This document shows positions 1 to 7,625 of a stretch of 17,532 nucleotides of DNA, piece by piece. Position 1 is the stretch's first letter, and every line of letters begins with the position of its first letter. The stretch is from Burkholderiales bacterium (GTDB taxonomy: Bacteria > Pseudomonadota > Gammaproteobacteria > Burkholderiales > SG8-39). Made by a program: the position numbers and the translations under genes. The notes beneath the pieces were generated by a model, which saw only the letters and a list, made by a program, of their open reading frames with translations, was not told the origin of the DNA and made no database searches. The DNA lies in the NCBI GenBank assembly GCA_020846575.1, contig JADLDQ010000001.1, positions 1 through 17,532 on the forward strand, read 5' to 3'.

Positions 1-1328
1 AGCACGAACACGGTGAAGTGCCCGAGGAAAGCGGCGGGCGCATTGGCGCCGATGAACCAGAACAGCGCCGCGCCGGCGAGGAACAGGATCGCGATTCGGG
101 CGCCCGAGGCCGGCGCGGCGCCGGCGCCGTGCGCCTTCGCCGGCGCCGCCGCCTTGGCGGCCGCGGCCTTCGCCGGCGCCGGCGGCGCCGCCGAGAGCCT
201 GGGCGCGGGCGGCGGCCAGGTGAGGCTGCCGTCCTTCACCACGGTGGCGCCGCGGATCACCTCGTCGTCCATGTTGACGTCGATAGTCCCGTCCTTCGCC
301 TTGCACAGTTCCTCGGCCAGGCGCAGCAGGTTGGTCGCGTAAAGCGTGCTCGACTGGCGGGCGAGTCGGCTCGGCAGGTCGGTATAGCCGATGATGGTGA
401 CGCCGTGACGCACCACCACCTGGCCGGGTTCGGTCAGCTCGCAGTTGCCGCCCTGCTCGGACGCCAGGTCGACGATGACGCTGCCCGCCTTCATCGAGCG
501 CACCATCTCCGCGGTGATCAGCTTCGGCGCGGGCCGGCCGGGGATGAGCGCGGTGGTGATGATGATGTCGACGTCCTTCGCCTGGCGCGCGAACGCTTCG
601 CGCTGCGCCTTCTGGAAGCCCTCGCTCATCAGCTTGGCGTAGCCGCCGGCGCCGGAGCCTTCCTCCTCGTAGTCCACCGGGACGAACTCGCCGCCCATGG
701 AGACCACCTGGTCGGCGACCTCGGGCCGGGTGTCGTTCGCGCGCACGATGGCGCCCAGCCCGCAGGCCGCGCCGATGGCGGCCAGGCCCGCCACGCCCGC
801 GCCGATCACGAACACCTTGGCCGGCGGCACCTTGCCGGCGGCGGTGATCTGCCCGGTGAAGAATCGCCCGAAGTGGTGGGCCGCCTCGATCACCGCGCGG
901 TAGCCGGCGATGTTGGCCATCGAGGACAGCGCATCCAGCTTCTGCGCGCGCGAGATGCGCGGCACGCTGTCCATCGCCAGCACGGTCGCTCTCTTCGCCG
1001 CGAGGCTGTGCAGCAGCTCGGGGTTCTGCGCCGGCCAGATGAAGCTGACCAGCGCGCCGCCCTCGCGCATGAGCCCCAGTTCCTCGGCACTCGGCCCCCG
1101 GACCTTGAATACGAGGTCGGCGCCGGACCAGAGCGCGGCGGCGCCCGCGACGATCTCGGCGCCGGCGGCGCGGTAGTCGTCGTCGCTGAAATTCGACGCC
1201 TCGCCCGCCCCGGACTCGACCTTGACGCGGAAGCCGAGCTTCAGGAGCTTCTCGGCGACTTCAGGCACCGTGGCGACGCGCTTCTCGCCGGCCGCCGTCT
1301 CTCTGGGTACGCCTATGACCTGGGGCAT
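1..1328 (-). CDS. pntA: NAD(P) transhydrogenase subunit alpha, 3' end cut by window edge
   Basis: This is the alpha subunit of the inner-membrane proton-translocating transhydrogenase, which moves hydride between NADH and NADP+ coupled to proton flow and works with PntB. The visible 442 codons start MPQVIGVPRETAAGEKRVA and contain the Rossmann motif GAGVAGLAA near residue 174 and RQSSTLYATN near 327. An Ala/Lys/Pro-rich linker spans about residues 370-410. The first membrane segment begins near residue 412 and is followed by FLGHFTVFVL, as in E. coli PntA (510 residues). About 70 C-terminal residues, including the remaining helices, lie beyond position 1. The ATG at 1328 fits the family N-terminus, although only a weak AGGCGGG precedes it. 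pntB is expected next, outside the window. The gene is read from a long upstream gap carrying two FNR-type boxes. Confidence 0.95.
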   Translation of the reverse strand, partial: MPQVIGVPRETAAGEKRVATVPEVAEKLLKLGFRVKVESGAGEASNFSDDDYRAAGAEIVAGAAALWSGADLVFKVRGPSAEELGLMREGGALVSFIWPAQNPELLHSLAAKRATVLAMDSVPRISRAQKLDALSSMANIAGYRAVIEAAHHFGRFFTGQITAAGKVPPAKVFVIGAGVAGLAAIGAACGLGAIVRANDTRPEVADQVVSMGGEFVPVDYEEEGSGAGGYAKLMSEGFQKAQREAFARQAKDVDIIITTALIPGRPAPKLITAEMVRSMKAGSVIVDLASEQGGNCELTEPGQVVVRHGVTIIGYTDLPSRLARQSSTLYATNLLRLAEELCKAKDGTIDVNMDDEVIRGATVVKDGSLTWPPPAPRLSAAPPAPAKAAAAKAAAPAKAHGAGAAPASGARIAILFLAGAALFWFIGANAPAAFLGHFTVFV

Positions 1329-1360
1329 GGATCCCGCCTGTGGATTGCGGCTGAACGGCC

Positions 1361-1387
1361 TGAGGGGTCTGAGGGGTCTGAGGGTCG
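1361..1387. repeat. 9-bp tandem repeat in the pntA leader
   Basis: TGAGGGGTC occurs twice in direct succession (1361-1369, 1370-1378), followed by a third, shortened copy TGAGGGTC. In the pntA transcript orientation this gives a pyrimidine-rich CCCCTCA series 33-60 nt before the start codon. The sequence resembles the anti-Shine-Dalgarno end of 16S rRNA rather than a ribosome-binding site. Its function is unknown, and it may simply be slippage-prone DNA. Confidence 0.6.
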
Positions 1388-1541
1388 GCCGCCACGCGGC
1401 GCCCGCGAACCTCGCGCGGGTCCGCGCACGAGCCGGCTCGACCTGGAATGCGGCGCTCGCAAGTCTGTTGTTGTCCCGGAACACGCCGGGCCGGACCCGC
1501 GGATTCGCGCGCCCGCCGCACTCGCGCTTCGGTTGCGTTGC

Positions 1542-1547
1542 ATTCTA
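1542..1547 (-). promoter_or_regulatory. possible -10 element for pntA (TAGAAT)
   Basis: On the minus strand TAGAAT matches the sigma-70 -10 consensus at five of six bases. No good -35 sits 17 bp upstream (GGGAAC is found), which would suit an activator-dependent promoter. Transcription would start near 1535, giving a leader of about 205 nt before pntA. This is a prediction from sequence only. Confidence 0.35.
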
Positions 1548-1579
1548 CGACATCGACGCCTCGCGTTCCCGTTTCCCGA

Positions 1580-1593
1580 TTGATCTGCGTCAA
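1580..1593. promoter_or_regulatory. FNR/ANR-type box 1 (TTGATCTGCGTCAA)
   Basis: The 14-bp inverted repeat TTGAT-N4-GTCAA differs from the FNR consensus TTGAT-N4-ATCAA by one base and fits ANR/DNR-type variants. The symmetry extends one more base on each side (ATTGAT...GTCAAT). It lies about 250 bp upstream of the pntA start. Relative to the predicted -10 its centre would be near -51, which is not the classic -41.5 class II position, so either the start-site guess or the mode of action is uncertain. Confidence 0.55.
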
Positions 1594-1617
1594 TTGCATG
1601 CGCGAGCGAGCGCTCGA

Positions 1618-1631
1618 TTGATCCAGGTCAA
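1618..1631. promoter_or_regulatory. FNR/ANR-type box 2 (TTGATCCAGGTCAA)
   Basis: A second TTGAT-N4-GTCAA inverted repeat, centred 38 bp from the first. Both are preceded by CGA and followed closely by TG, so the pair may have arisen by duplication. Two such sites in one intergenic gap are unlikely by chance in DNA of this base composition. Only pntA has its start on either side of this gap, because the ABC gene ends here. pntA is therefore the apparent target. Confidence 0.55.
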
Positions 1632-1751
1632 CTGTCGCGCATGCGCCCCGGCCGAGTGCCGGTCCCGGCGACGCCGCAACGCGCACAACGCTTCGCGTGC
1701 GCTTGTCCCACCGGGGCGCTGCGCAGCGCGAGCCGGACCTGCGTCAAGGGG

Positions 1752-3539
1752 CTACGCGGACGCGGAGGCGTCGTGAAGGAATTGCAGGCGCGCGAGGTGC
1801 GCGTACAGGCCGCCGGCGCGCATCAGCTGCGCGTGCGTCCCGGTCGCGTGCACCTCGCCCCGGTCGAGCACCACGATGCGGTTCGCGCGCTGAACGGTGG
1901 CCAGGCGATGCGCGATCACCAGGGTCGTCCTGCCGCGCGCGAGCGCCGCGAGCGCCTCGTTCACCTGCCGCTCGCTCTCGGCGTCCAGCGAGCTGGTCGC
2001 CTCGTCGAGCAGCAGGAACTCCCGGTCCGCCAGGAGCGCACGCGCGATGGAGATCCGCTGCCGCTGCCCGCCCGAGAGCTGGACGCCGCGCTCACCCAGC
2101 TCGGTTTCGAACCCCCGCGGCAGCCGCTCCACGAATTCCAGCGCATGCGCGGCCTCGCAGGCGGCTCGAACCTCCGCGAGCGATGCGCCGGGCCGCGCGT
2201 AGCGCACGTTCTCGATCACGTTCGCTGCGAAGATCACGGGTTCCTGCGGCACCAGGGCGATGTGCCGCCTGACCTCACGCGGATGGCAGGCCGCGATGTC
2301 GAAGCCGTCGAGGAGGATGCGCCCTGACTGCGGATCGTAGAAGCGCAGCAAGAGCGCGAGCACGGTGGACTTCCCGGCGCCCGAAGGCCCCACCAGCGCC
2401 ACGGTCTCGCCCGGCGAGACGGCGAGCGTGAATCCGGCCAGCGCCGGCGAGTCCGGTCGCGTCGGGTAGGCGAAGACGATGCTCTCGAAGCGTATCCCGC
2501 CCGGCAGCCGCGCCGGCAGCGCGAGCGGCCGGGCCGGGGCACTGACCAGGGGTCGCATGGCGAGCAGATCCGAGACGCGCTCGGTGGCGCCCGCCGCGCG
2601 CTGGATCTCGCCCCATATCTCCGCGATCACACCGGTGCCGCTCGCCACGACCGCGGCGTAGAAGACGAACGCGGACAGATCTCCGGCGCTCAGCTGCCCC
2701 TGGATGACGCCGTGCCCCCCGATCCAGAGTATGAAACCGACGCCGCAGAACGCGAACAGCATCACCAGAGAGATCATGAACGCACGGGTGCGAATCCGGG
2801 CGACGCCGGCGCGACACAGCGCGCCCACCACGCCCGCGAACGCCACGCGGTCGGCCTCCTCGTGAACGCTCGCCTGCACCGTGCGGATCTCGTGGATCGC
2901 CTCGTCGATGTAGGCGGCCACGGCCGCGGCGCAGTCCTGGTTGTGCCTGGCGAGCCGCCGCTCCCTGCGGCCGATGATCAGCACCGGCGCGAGCACCAGC
3001 GGCACCCCCAGCAGGATGAGCGCCGCGAGCCTCGGGCTGGTGACCACCAGCAGGGCCGCCGCGCCGGCCACCATCAGCAGGTTTCTCAGGAACATGGAAA
3101 AGCCGAAAGCGAGCACCTGGCGCAACTGCTCGGTGTCGCTGGTGAGTCGCGAGATGACGTCGCCGCTGCGCGCGGCGTCGTAGAACTCCGGCGAAAGGCC
3201 GAGGACGTGGTCGAAAATCGCGCGGCGCAGATCGGCGACGGCGCGCTCGCCCACCGACATCATCATGGCGTAGCGCACGTACGTGGCGCCGGCCAGCACC
3301 GCGGCGATCCCGACCACGCCCGCGAGCGCCTGGTTGAGCAGCCGCGGATCGCGCGAGGCGAAACCGCTGTCGATGACGTAGCGAAGTCCCTGCCCGAGCG
3401 CGAGCACGCAGGCGGCCGCGACCAGCAGCGCGACCAAGGCGAGCGCGAGCTGCGCGCTGTAGGGCGTGACGAAGCGCAGCAGCGCCCTCAGGTGCGCGAG
3501 ATCGGCCCTTGGCGGCTGGCCCGGGAAATTCGCAGCCAT
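1752..3539 (-). CDS. ABC exporter, fused permease/ATPase (MsbA-like)
   Basis: A 595-residue half-transporter that would dimerise in the inner membrane and use ATP to export a lipid or hydrophobic compound. The N-terminal half (about 25-310) is a type I exporter membrane domain with hydrophobic segments near 28-50, 72-92, 150-190 and 255-305. The ATPase half carries Walker A GPSGAGKST at 384-392, the Q-loop glutamine at 432, the LSGGQ signature at 488-492, Walker B FLLLDE at 508-513 and the H-loop His at 544, so all catalytic elements are intact. Length is normal for the family. The start ATG at 3539 has no clear ribosome-binding site, and a TATAAG sits only 5 nt upstream. It lies 83 bp behind glcF on the same strand, but nothing ties its substrate to glycolate. 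The substrate cannot be named from sequence. Confidence 0.9.
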   Translation of the reverse strand: MAANFPGQPPRADLAHLRALLRFVTPYSAQLALALVALLVAAACVLALGQGLRYVIDSGFASRDPRLLNQALAGVVGIAAVLAGATYVRYAMMMSVGERAVADLRRAIFDHVLGLSPEFYDAARSGDVISRLTSDTEQLRQVLAFGFSMFLRNLLMVAGAAALLVVTSPRLAALILLGVPLVLAPVLIIGRRERRLARHNQDCAAAVAAYIDEAIHEIRTVQASVHEEADRVAFAGVVGALCRAGVARIRTRAFMISLVMLFAFCGVGFILWIGGHGVIQGQLSAGDLSAFVFYAAVVASGTGVIAEIWGEIQRAAGATERVSDLLAMRPLVSAPARPLALPARLPGGIRFESIVFAYPTRPDSPALAGFTLAVSPGETVALVGPSGAGKSTVLALLLRFYDPQSGRILLDGFDIAACHPREVRRHIALVPQEPVIFAANVIENVRYARPGASLAEVRAACEAAHALEFVERLPRGFETELGERGVQLSGGQRQRISIARALLADREFLLLDEATSSLDAESERQVNEALAALARGRTTLVIAHRLATVQRANRIVVLDRGEVHATGTHAQLMRAGGLYAHLARLQFLHDASASA

Positions 3540-3557
3540 GCCGGCTTATATCATCGG

Positions 3558-3597
3558 GCGCGCGCTGCGGCCGCGCGCGATCGCCGCGGACCGCGGC
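3558..3597. other. two adjacent GC-rich inverted repeats between glcF and the ABC gene
   Basis: GCGCGCG (3558-3564) pairs with CGCGCGC (3572-3578) around a 7-nt loop. Next to it GCCGCGG (3583-3589) pairs with CCGCGGC (3591-3597) around one base. Neither is followed by a clear T-tract in the minus orientation. They could attenuate or end the glycolate transcript before the ABC gene, but GC-rich DNA forms such repeats easily. Confidence 0.3.
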
Positions 3598-3622
3598 TGC
3601 GGGCGCCGATCCGGTCCGTCCA

Positions 3623-4852
3623 TCACGGCGCCCGCAGCCGTCTCTCCAGCGCCGTCACCCAGTGCTGCACCGGCACCGCGGCGCCGCCCGCCAGATGGTT
3701 CTGGCATCCCAGGTTCGCCGTGACGATGCACGAGGGCGCGCCCGCTTGCAGCGAGCGCAGCTTTCTCTCCTTCAACTGCTGTGCGAGCCGCGGCTCCAGC
3801 AGCGAATACACGCCTGCCGAGCCGCAGCACAGGTGCGCGTCGGCCACCGGCGCGAGCTCGTAGCCGGCGCGCGCGAGCAAGCGCTCCAGCAGGCCCGGCA
3901 GCTTCTGGCCGTGCTGCAGGGTGCAGGGTGAATGCACGGCGATCCTTCCCCCCGGGGACGCGAGCAGCGGCGCGAGCCGCTCCCACTCCGCCTCCACCAC
4001 CTCGGCGAGGTCGCGCGTCATCGCTGCGATGCGCGCGGCCTTGCGCGCATAGCGCGGGTCGTGCGCCAGCAGGCGAGCGTATTCGCGCACCGTGGCGCCG
4101 CAGCCGCTCGCGCTCATCACGATCGCCTCGGCGCCGGATTCGACCAGCGGCCACCAGGCATCGACGAGGGCACGCATGTCGGCCAGGCCTTCGCGCTGGA
4201 AATTCAGGTGATAGCGCAGCGCGCCGCAGCAGCCGGCCGACGGCGCCTGCACCAGGGAAATCCCGGCGCGGTCGAGAAGCCGCGCGGCAGCCGCGTTGAT
4301 GTCGGGCGCCAGCACCGGCTGCACGCAACCGGCCAGCGCGATCATGCGCCGCGCGTGCCGCGGGGCGGGCCAGTGCCCCGGCTGCGGCAGGCGCGCCGGC
4401 AGCTTGCGCGCGAAGCGCGCCGGCAGCAGCGCTCGCGCTACCCTGGCCAGCGCGACCAGGGTACGGAAAAGCGCGCGGCAGGACAGCAACCGCGCAAGCG
4501 CCCGGCGCCGCACGGCATCCAGCCGGCGGCGCTTCACGCGCTCCTCCACCACTCCGCGGCCGATGTCGGCGAGCCTGGCGTACGCGACTCCCGAAGGGCA
4601 GGTGGTCTCGCAGGCGCGGCAGGTGAGGCAGCGGTCCAGGTGGGAAAGCGTCTTGTGCGTCGGCGGCACGCCCTCCAGCACCTGCTTGACGAGGTAGATG
4701 CGCCCGCGCGGGCTGTCGCGCTCGTCGCCGAGCAACTGGTAGGTCGGGCAGGTGGCCAGGCAGAAGCCGCAGTGCACGCAGCGCCGCAGGATGGCGTCGG
4801 CCTCGCGTCCCCGGGGCGTGTCGCGGATGAAATCGGCGAGCGAGGTCTGCAT
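3623..4852 (-). CDS. glcF: glycolate oxidase iron-sulfur subunit GlcF
   Basis: The 409-residue electron-transfer subunit of glycolate dehydrogenase, passing electrons from the flavin subunits GlcD/GlcE towards the respiratory chain. Two ferredoxin-like cluster motifs are intact: CVHCGFCLATCP at 25-36 and CLTCRACETTCPSGV at 75-89, each expected to bind a 4Fe-4S cluster. Two cysteine-rich CCG domains follow (CCG at 208-210 and 342-344), as in GlcF and heterodisulfide-reductase-like proteins. Its length matches E. coli GlcF (407). The ATG at 4852 starts MQTSLADF, a normal N-terminus for the family. It lies 27 bp after the glcE stop, the conserved D-E-F order, so co-transcription is likely. Confidence 0.96.
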   Translation of the reverse strand: MQTSLADFIRDTPRGREADAILRRCVHCGFCLATCPTYQLLGDERDSPRGRIYLVKQVLEGVPPTHKTLSHLDRCLTCRACETTCPSGVAYARLADIGRGVVEERVKRRRLDAVRRRALARLLSCRALFRTLVALARVARALLPARFARKLPARLPQPGHWPAPRHARRMIALAGCVQPVLAPDINAAAARLLDRAGISLVQAPSAGCCGALRYHLNFQREGLADMRALVDAWWPLVESGAEAIVMSASGCGATVREYARLLAHDPRYARKAARIAAMTRDLAEVVEAEWERLAPLLASPGGRIAVHSPCTLQHGQKLPGLLERLLARAGYELAPVADAHLCCGSAGVYSLLEPRLAQQLKERKLRSLQAGAPSCIVTANLGCQNHLAGGAAVPVQHWVTALERRLRAP

Positions 4853-4879
4853 CGGAGCTTGCGCCTGGGCCGGTGCGCC

Positions 4880-5980
4880 TCAGATGCCGGGATACATGCG
4901 ACCCGGGTTGAACACGCGGTCCGGGTCGAAGACCGCCTTGAGGCGGCGCTGGATCTCGAGCAGCGCAGCGGGCAGCGGGTGAAATACGCCGCTGGCCTTG
5001 TCGCCGCCGCGAAACAGGGTCGCATGCCCGCCGGCCCGCGCCGCGGCCGTGCGCACCGCCTGCGGGTCCGCCCCGGAGCGCAGCCAGCGCAGCGCCCCTG
5101 CCCACTCGATCAGCTGCTCGCCAGGCAGGTCCACGCTCGGCGCGAGCTGCGGCAGCGACAGCCGCCACAGCGGTTCCTCGCCGGCGAAGAACGCATCGCG
5201 GTGATCGCGGATCGCGGCCCAGCGCGCGGCTGCGCTGGCCTCGGGAATGCGCTCGCCCCCCAGCGCAGCGGCCGCCGCCGCCACGGCGCTGGCGGCGCCC
5301 GAGAGGCGCACCGCCAGTTCGCCGCCGCGCCATGCCGAGGCGCTCACCGCAATCCCCCGCCCGATCCAGCGGTTCACCGACTCCAGCGCCCGCTCGCCGG
5401 GCATCTCCAGCGCGAGCGTGACCTCGGCGCTCGGCCGCGGCAGGGTCTTCACGGACGCTTCGACGATAATGCCCAGCGTACCGAGCGAGCCTGCCGCCAG
5501 TCGCGCCACGTCGTAGCCGGCGACGTTCTTCATCACCTGGCCGCCGAACCCGAGCACTTCGCCGCGCCCGTTCATGATCCGCGCGCCCAGCAGGTAGTCG
5601 CGAACCGCGCCGGCCGCGGCGCGCCGCGGGCCGGACAATCCCGCGGCGATCATGCCACCGAAGGTCGCGCCCGCGGGCGGTTCCGCAGCGAAATGCGGCG
5701 GCTCGAAGGCGAACATCTGACCCGCGCGCGCGAGCATCTCCTCCAGCTCCGCCAGCGGCGTGCCGCAGCGCGCCGTGACCACCAGCTCGCTCGGTTCGAA
5801 CGCCGTCACGCCCGCGTGGCCCCGTACCTCCAGCGGTTCGCCGGCCGGCGCCTGGCCGTAGAAGTCCTTGCTGCCGCCGCCGCGGATGCACAGGGGACGC
5901 CGCGAAGCCGCCGCCTCGCGGATCGCGCGGCCGAAGCTCTCCAGTGCAGGTTCCAGGGCAAGTTCCAGGGCAGGTTCCAG
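4880..5980 (-). CDS. glcE: glycolate oxidase FAD-binding subunit GlcE; start codon uncertain
   Basis: Second flavin-type subunit of glycolate dehydrogenase. Homology begins well before the first usual start codon, the GTG at 5809: upstream and in frame lie IRGGGSKDFYG, part of the FAD-binding fold, and EVRGHAG, which aligns with E. coli LDVRCHRG. Further conserved blocks are SELVVTARCGTPL, FGGMIAAGLSGPRR and FGGQVMKNVAGYD. No in-frame ATG, GTG or TTG occurs between 5809 and the end of glcD. I chose the CTG at 5980, which has GAAGG 8 nt upstream and gives 366 residues (E. coli: 350). An upstream ATG at 6035 in another frame plus a frameshift is the main alternative. Residues 1-14 are encoded by a 12-bp tandem repeat. 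The gene sits between glcD and glcF in the usual order. Confidence 0.85.
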   Translation of the reverse strand: MEPALELALEPALESFGRAIREAAASRRPLCIRGGGSKDFYGQAPAGEPLEVRGHAGVTAFEPSELVVTARCGTPLAELEEMLARAGQMFAFEPPHFAAEPPAGATFGGMIAAGLSGPRRAAAGAVRDYLLGARIMNGRGEVLGFGGQVMKNVAGYDVARLAAGSLGTLGIIVEASVKTLPRPSAEVTLALEMPGERALESVNRWIGRGIAVSASAWRGGELAVRLSGAASAVAAAAAALGGERIPEASAAARWAAIRDHRDAFFAGEEPLWRLSLPQLAPSVDLPGEQLIEWAGALRWLRSGADPQAVRTAAARAGGHATLFRGGDKASGVFHPLPAALLEIQRRLKAVFDPDRVFNPGRMYPGI

Positions 5981-5982
5981 GT
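5947..5982. repeat. 12-bp tandem repeat, three copies, at the 5' end of glcE
   Basis: CAGGTTCCAGGG, CAAGTTCCAGGG and CAGGTTCCAGGT follow each other without gaps (5947-5958, 5959-5970, 5971-5982), with two differences among them. In the glcE frame they encode LEPA, LELA, LEPA units. Because the unit is a multiple of three, copy-number change would not shift the frame. The repeat overlaps the likely translation start. Confidence 0.8.
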
Positions 5983-6068
5983 GCGCGGCCTTCAGGAATA
6001 GTCGCCAGGGACGAACCCGGCGCCGCCATCGCCACGGCGCCCCCCCGGCACAGGCGCGACGCGATGCA

Positions 6069-7565
6069 TCAGAACCTGGGCAACTCGGGATGAGGCAGCT
6101 TCCCGCCGTGCACGCGCATGCGGCCGAATTCCACGCAGCGGTGCAGCGCCGGGATGTTCTTCCCGGGATTGAGCAGCTCCTGCGGATCGAAGGCGCGCTT
6201 GATGCCGCGAAAGACCTCCAGCTCCCGAGCGGAGAACTGCACGCACATCTGGTCGATCTTCTCGATGCCCACGCCGTGTTCGCCCGTGATGGTGCCGCCC
6301 ACCTCGATGCACTTCTCCAGCACCTCCGCGGCGAAGGCCTCGGTGCGCGCCAGCTGTCCGGGAGCGTTTGCGTCGAACAGGATCAGCGGATGCAGATTGC
6401 CATCACCCGCATGGAACACGTTCGGGCAGCGCAGCCCGTACTTGCCTTCCATGGCGGCGATGAAACCCAGCACCTCGGCCAGGCGCCGGCGCGGAATGGT
6501 GCCGTCCATGCAATAGTAGTCGGGCGAGAGGCGCCCGACCGCCGGGAAAGCGGCCTTGCGCCCGGCCCAGAACTTCAGCCGCTCGGCCTCGTCCCCCGAC
6601 ACCCGCACCGCGGTGGCGCCGGCGCGCTCCAGCACCTCGATCATGCGCGCCAGCTCCTCGGCCACCTCCTCGTGCGTTCCGTCGGATTCGGCGAGCAGAA
6701 TGGCCGCGGCGTCCAGGTCGTAGCCCGAGTGCGCGAATTCCTCGACGGCGCGCGTCGCGGGCCGATCCATCATCTCCAGGCCGGCAGGAACGATGCCCGC
6801 GGCGATGATCGCCGCGACGGCCTCCCCCGCCCGCGCCACGTCGCCGAACGAGGCCATGACGCAGCGCGCGAGCGCCGGTCTCGCAAGCAGTCTGACGGTG
6901 ATCTCGGTGGCGAGCGCCAGCATGCCCTCGGAGCCGTGGAACAGGGCGAGCAGGTCCAGGCCCGGCGAATCGAGGGCGGCCGACCCGAACTCGACGCTCT
7001 CGCCCTCGATGGTGAGGGCGCGCACCTTCAGCACGTTGTGCACCGTCAACCCGTACTTGAGACAGTGCACGCCGCCTGAGTTCTCGGCGACGTTGCCGCC
7101 GATGGTGCAGGCGATCTGCGAGGACGGGTCGGGGGCGTAATACAGGCCGTAGGCCGAGGCTGCCTCCGAGATGGCGAGATTGCGCACACCCGGCTGCACC
7201 CGCGCGGTGCGCGCGGCCGCGTCCACCGAGAGGATGCGGTTCATCCTGGCCATCGACAGCAGCACGCCGTCGCCGCGCGGCAGCGCGCCGCCCGAGAGCC
7301 CGGTTCCCGCGCCGCGGGCCACCACCGGAACGTTCAGATCCCGGCAGGCCGCGAGGACCGCGCGCACCTCCTCCTCGTCGCGCGGCAGCGCCACCACCAT
7401 GGGCAGCTGCCGGTAGGCCGACAGGCCGTCGCACTCGTAGGGCCGCGTGTCCTCGGCCTCGTACAGCACCGAGTCCGGCGGCAGCGCCCGCAGCAGCCTC
7501 GCCACCACCTGCGCCTGGCGCAGGAAGGGGATGCCCGGTGCGGGGACCGCCGAGCGCTCACCCAC
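6069..7565 (-). CDS. glcD: glycolate oxidase catalytic FAD subunit GlcD
   Basis: The 498-residue FAD-linked subunit that oxidises glycolate (and usually D-lactate) to glyoxylate. It matches E. coli GlcD (499 residues) along its whole length, including PYECDGLSAYR near 42-52 and the FAD-binding segment RGAGTGLSGG at 84-93. GGNVAENSGG at 156-165, HAGDGNLHP at 385-393 and GEHGVG at 428-433 also match, with the last two in the C-terminal FAD-oxidase domain. The start is a GTG at 7565, since no ATG lies in frame nearby and the length then fits the family. It is followed after about 90 bp by glcE and preceded by glxR 60 bp upstream, consistent with one glycolate-utilisation operon. No glcC-type regulator is in the window. 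Confidence 0.97.
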   Translation of the reverse strand: MGERSAVPAPGIPFLRQAQVVARLLRALPPDSVLYEAEDTRPYECDGLSAYRQLPMVVALPRDEEEVRAVLAACRDLNVPVVARGAGTGLSGGALPRGDGVLLSMARMNRILSVDAAARTARVQPGVRNLAISEAASAYGLYYAPDPSSQIACTIGGNVAENSGGVHCLKYGLTVHNVLKVRALTIEGESVEFGSAALDSPGLDLLALFHGSEGMLALATEITVRLLARPALARCVMASFGDVARAGEAVAAIIAAGIVPAGLEMMDRPATRAVEEFAHSGYDLDAAAILLAESDGTHEEVAEELARMIEVLERAGATAVRVSGDEAERLKFWAGRKAAFPAVGRLSPDYYCMDGTIPRRRLAEVLGFIAAMEGKYGLRCPNVFHAGDGNLHPLILFDANAPGQLARTEAFAAEVLEKCIEVGGTITGEHGVGIEKIDQMCVQFSARELEVFRGIKRAFDPQELLNPGKNIPALHRCVEFGRMRVHGGKLPHPELPRF

Positions 7566-7625
7566 TTCGGGCGCCCGCTCGGGTCGGCTCGAAGTCGCGG
7601 GGCGGGCGCGGGTGTCGATCCGAGG

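Larger units (their letters stand above)
1329..1751. other. 423-bp gene-free upstream region of pntA
   Basis: No convincing gene lies here. The open frames crossing it are antisense or GC-driven shadows without family features. What it holds: a 9-bp tandem repeat close to pntA, a TAGAAT sequence that could be a -10 element for pntA, two FNR/ANR-like boxes separated by a short palindrome (CGAGCGCTCG at 1607-1616), and about 120 bp downstream of the ABC transporter stop in which no strong terminator is seen. Confidence 0.7.

Noticed and set aside
18..1583. 521-codon plus-strand open frame opposite pntA
   Set aside because: It is antisense to a certain gene and its composition is the Arg/Ala/His pattern of GC-rich complementary frames.
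3546..6035. 829-codon minus-strand open frame across glcE and glcF
   Set aside because: It lies out of frame with the clearly homologous GlcE and GlcF proteins, is dominated by Arg, Ala and Gly, and shows no domain; a by-product of high GC.
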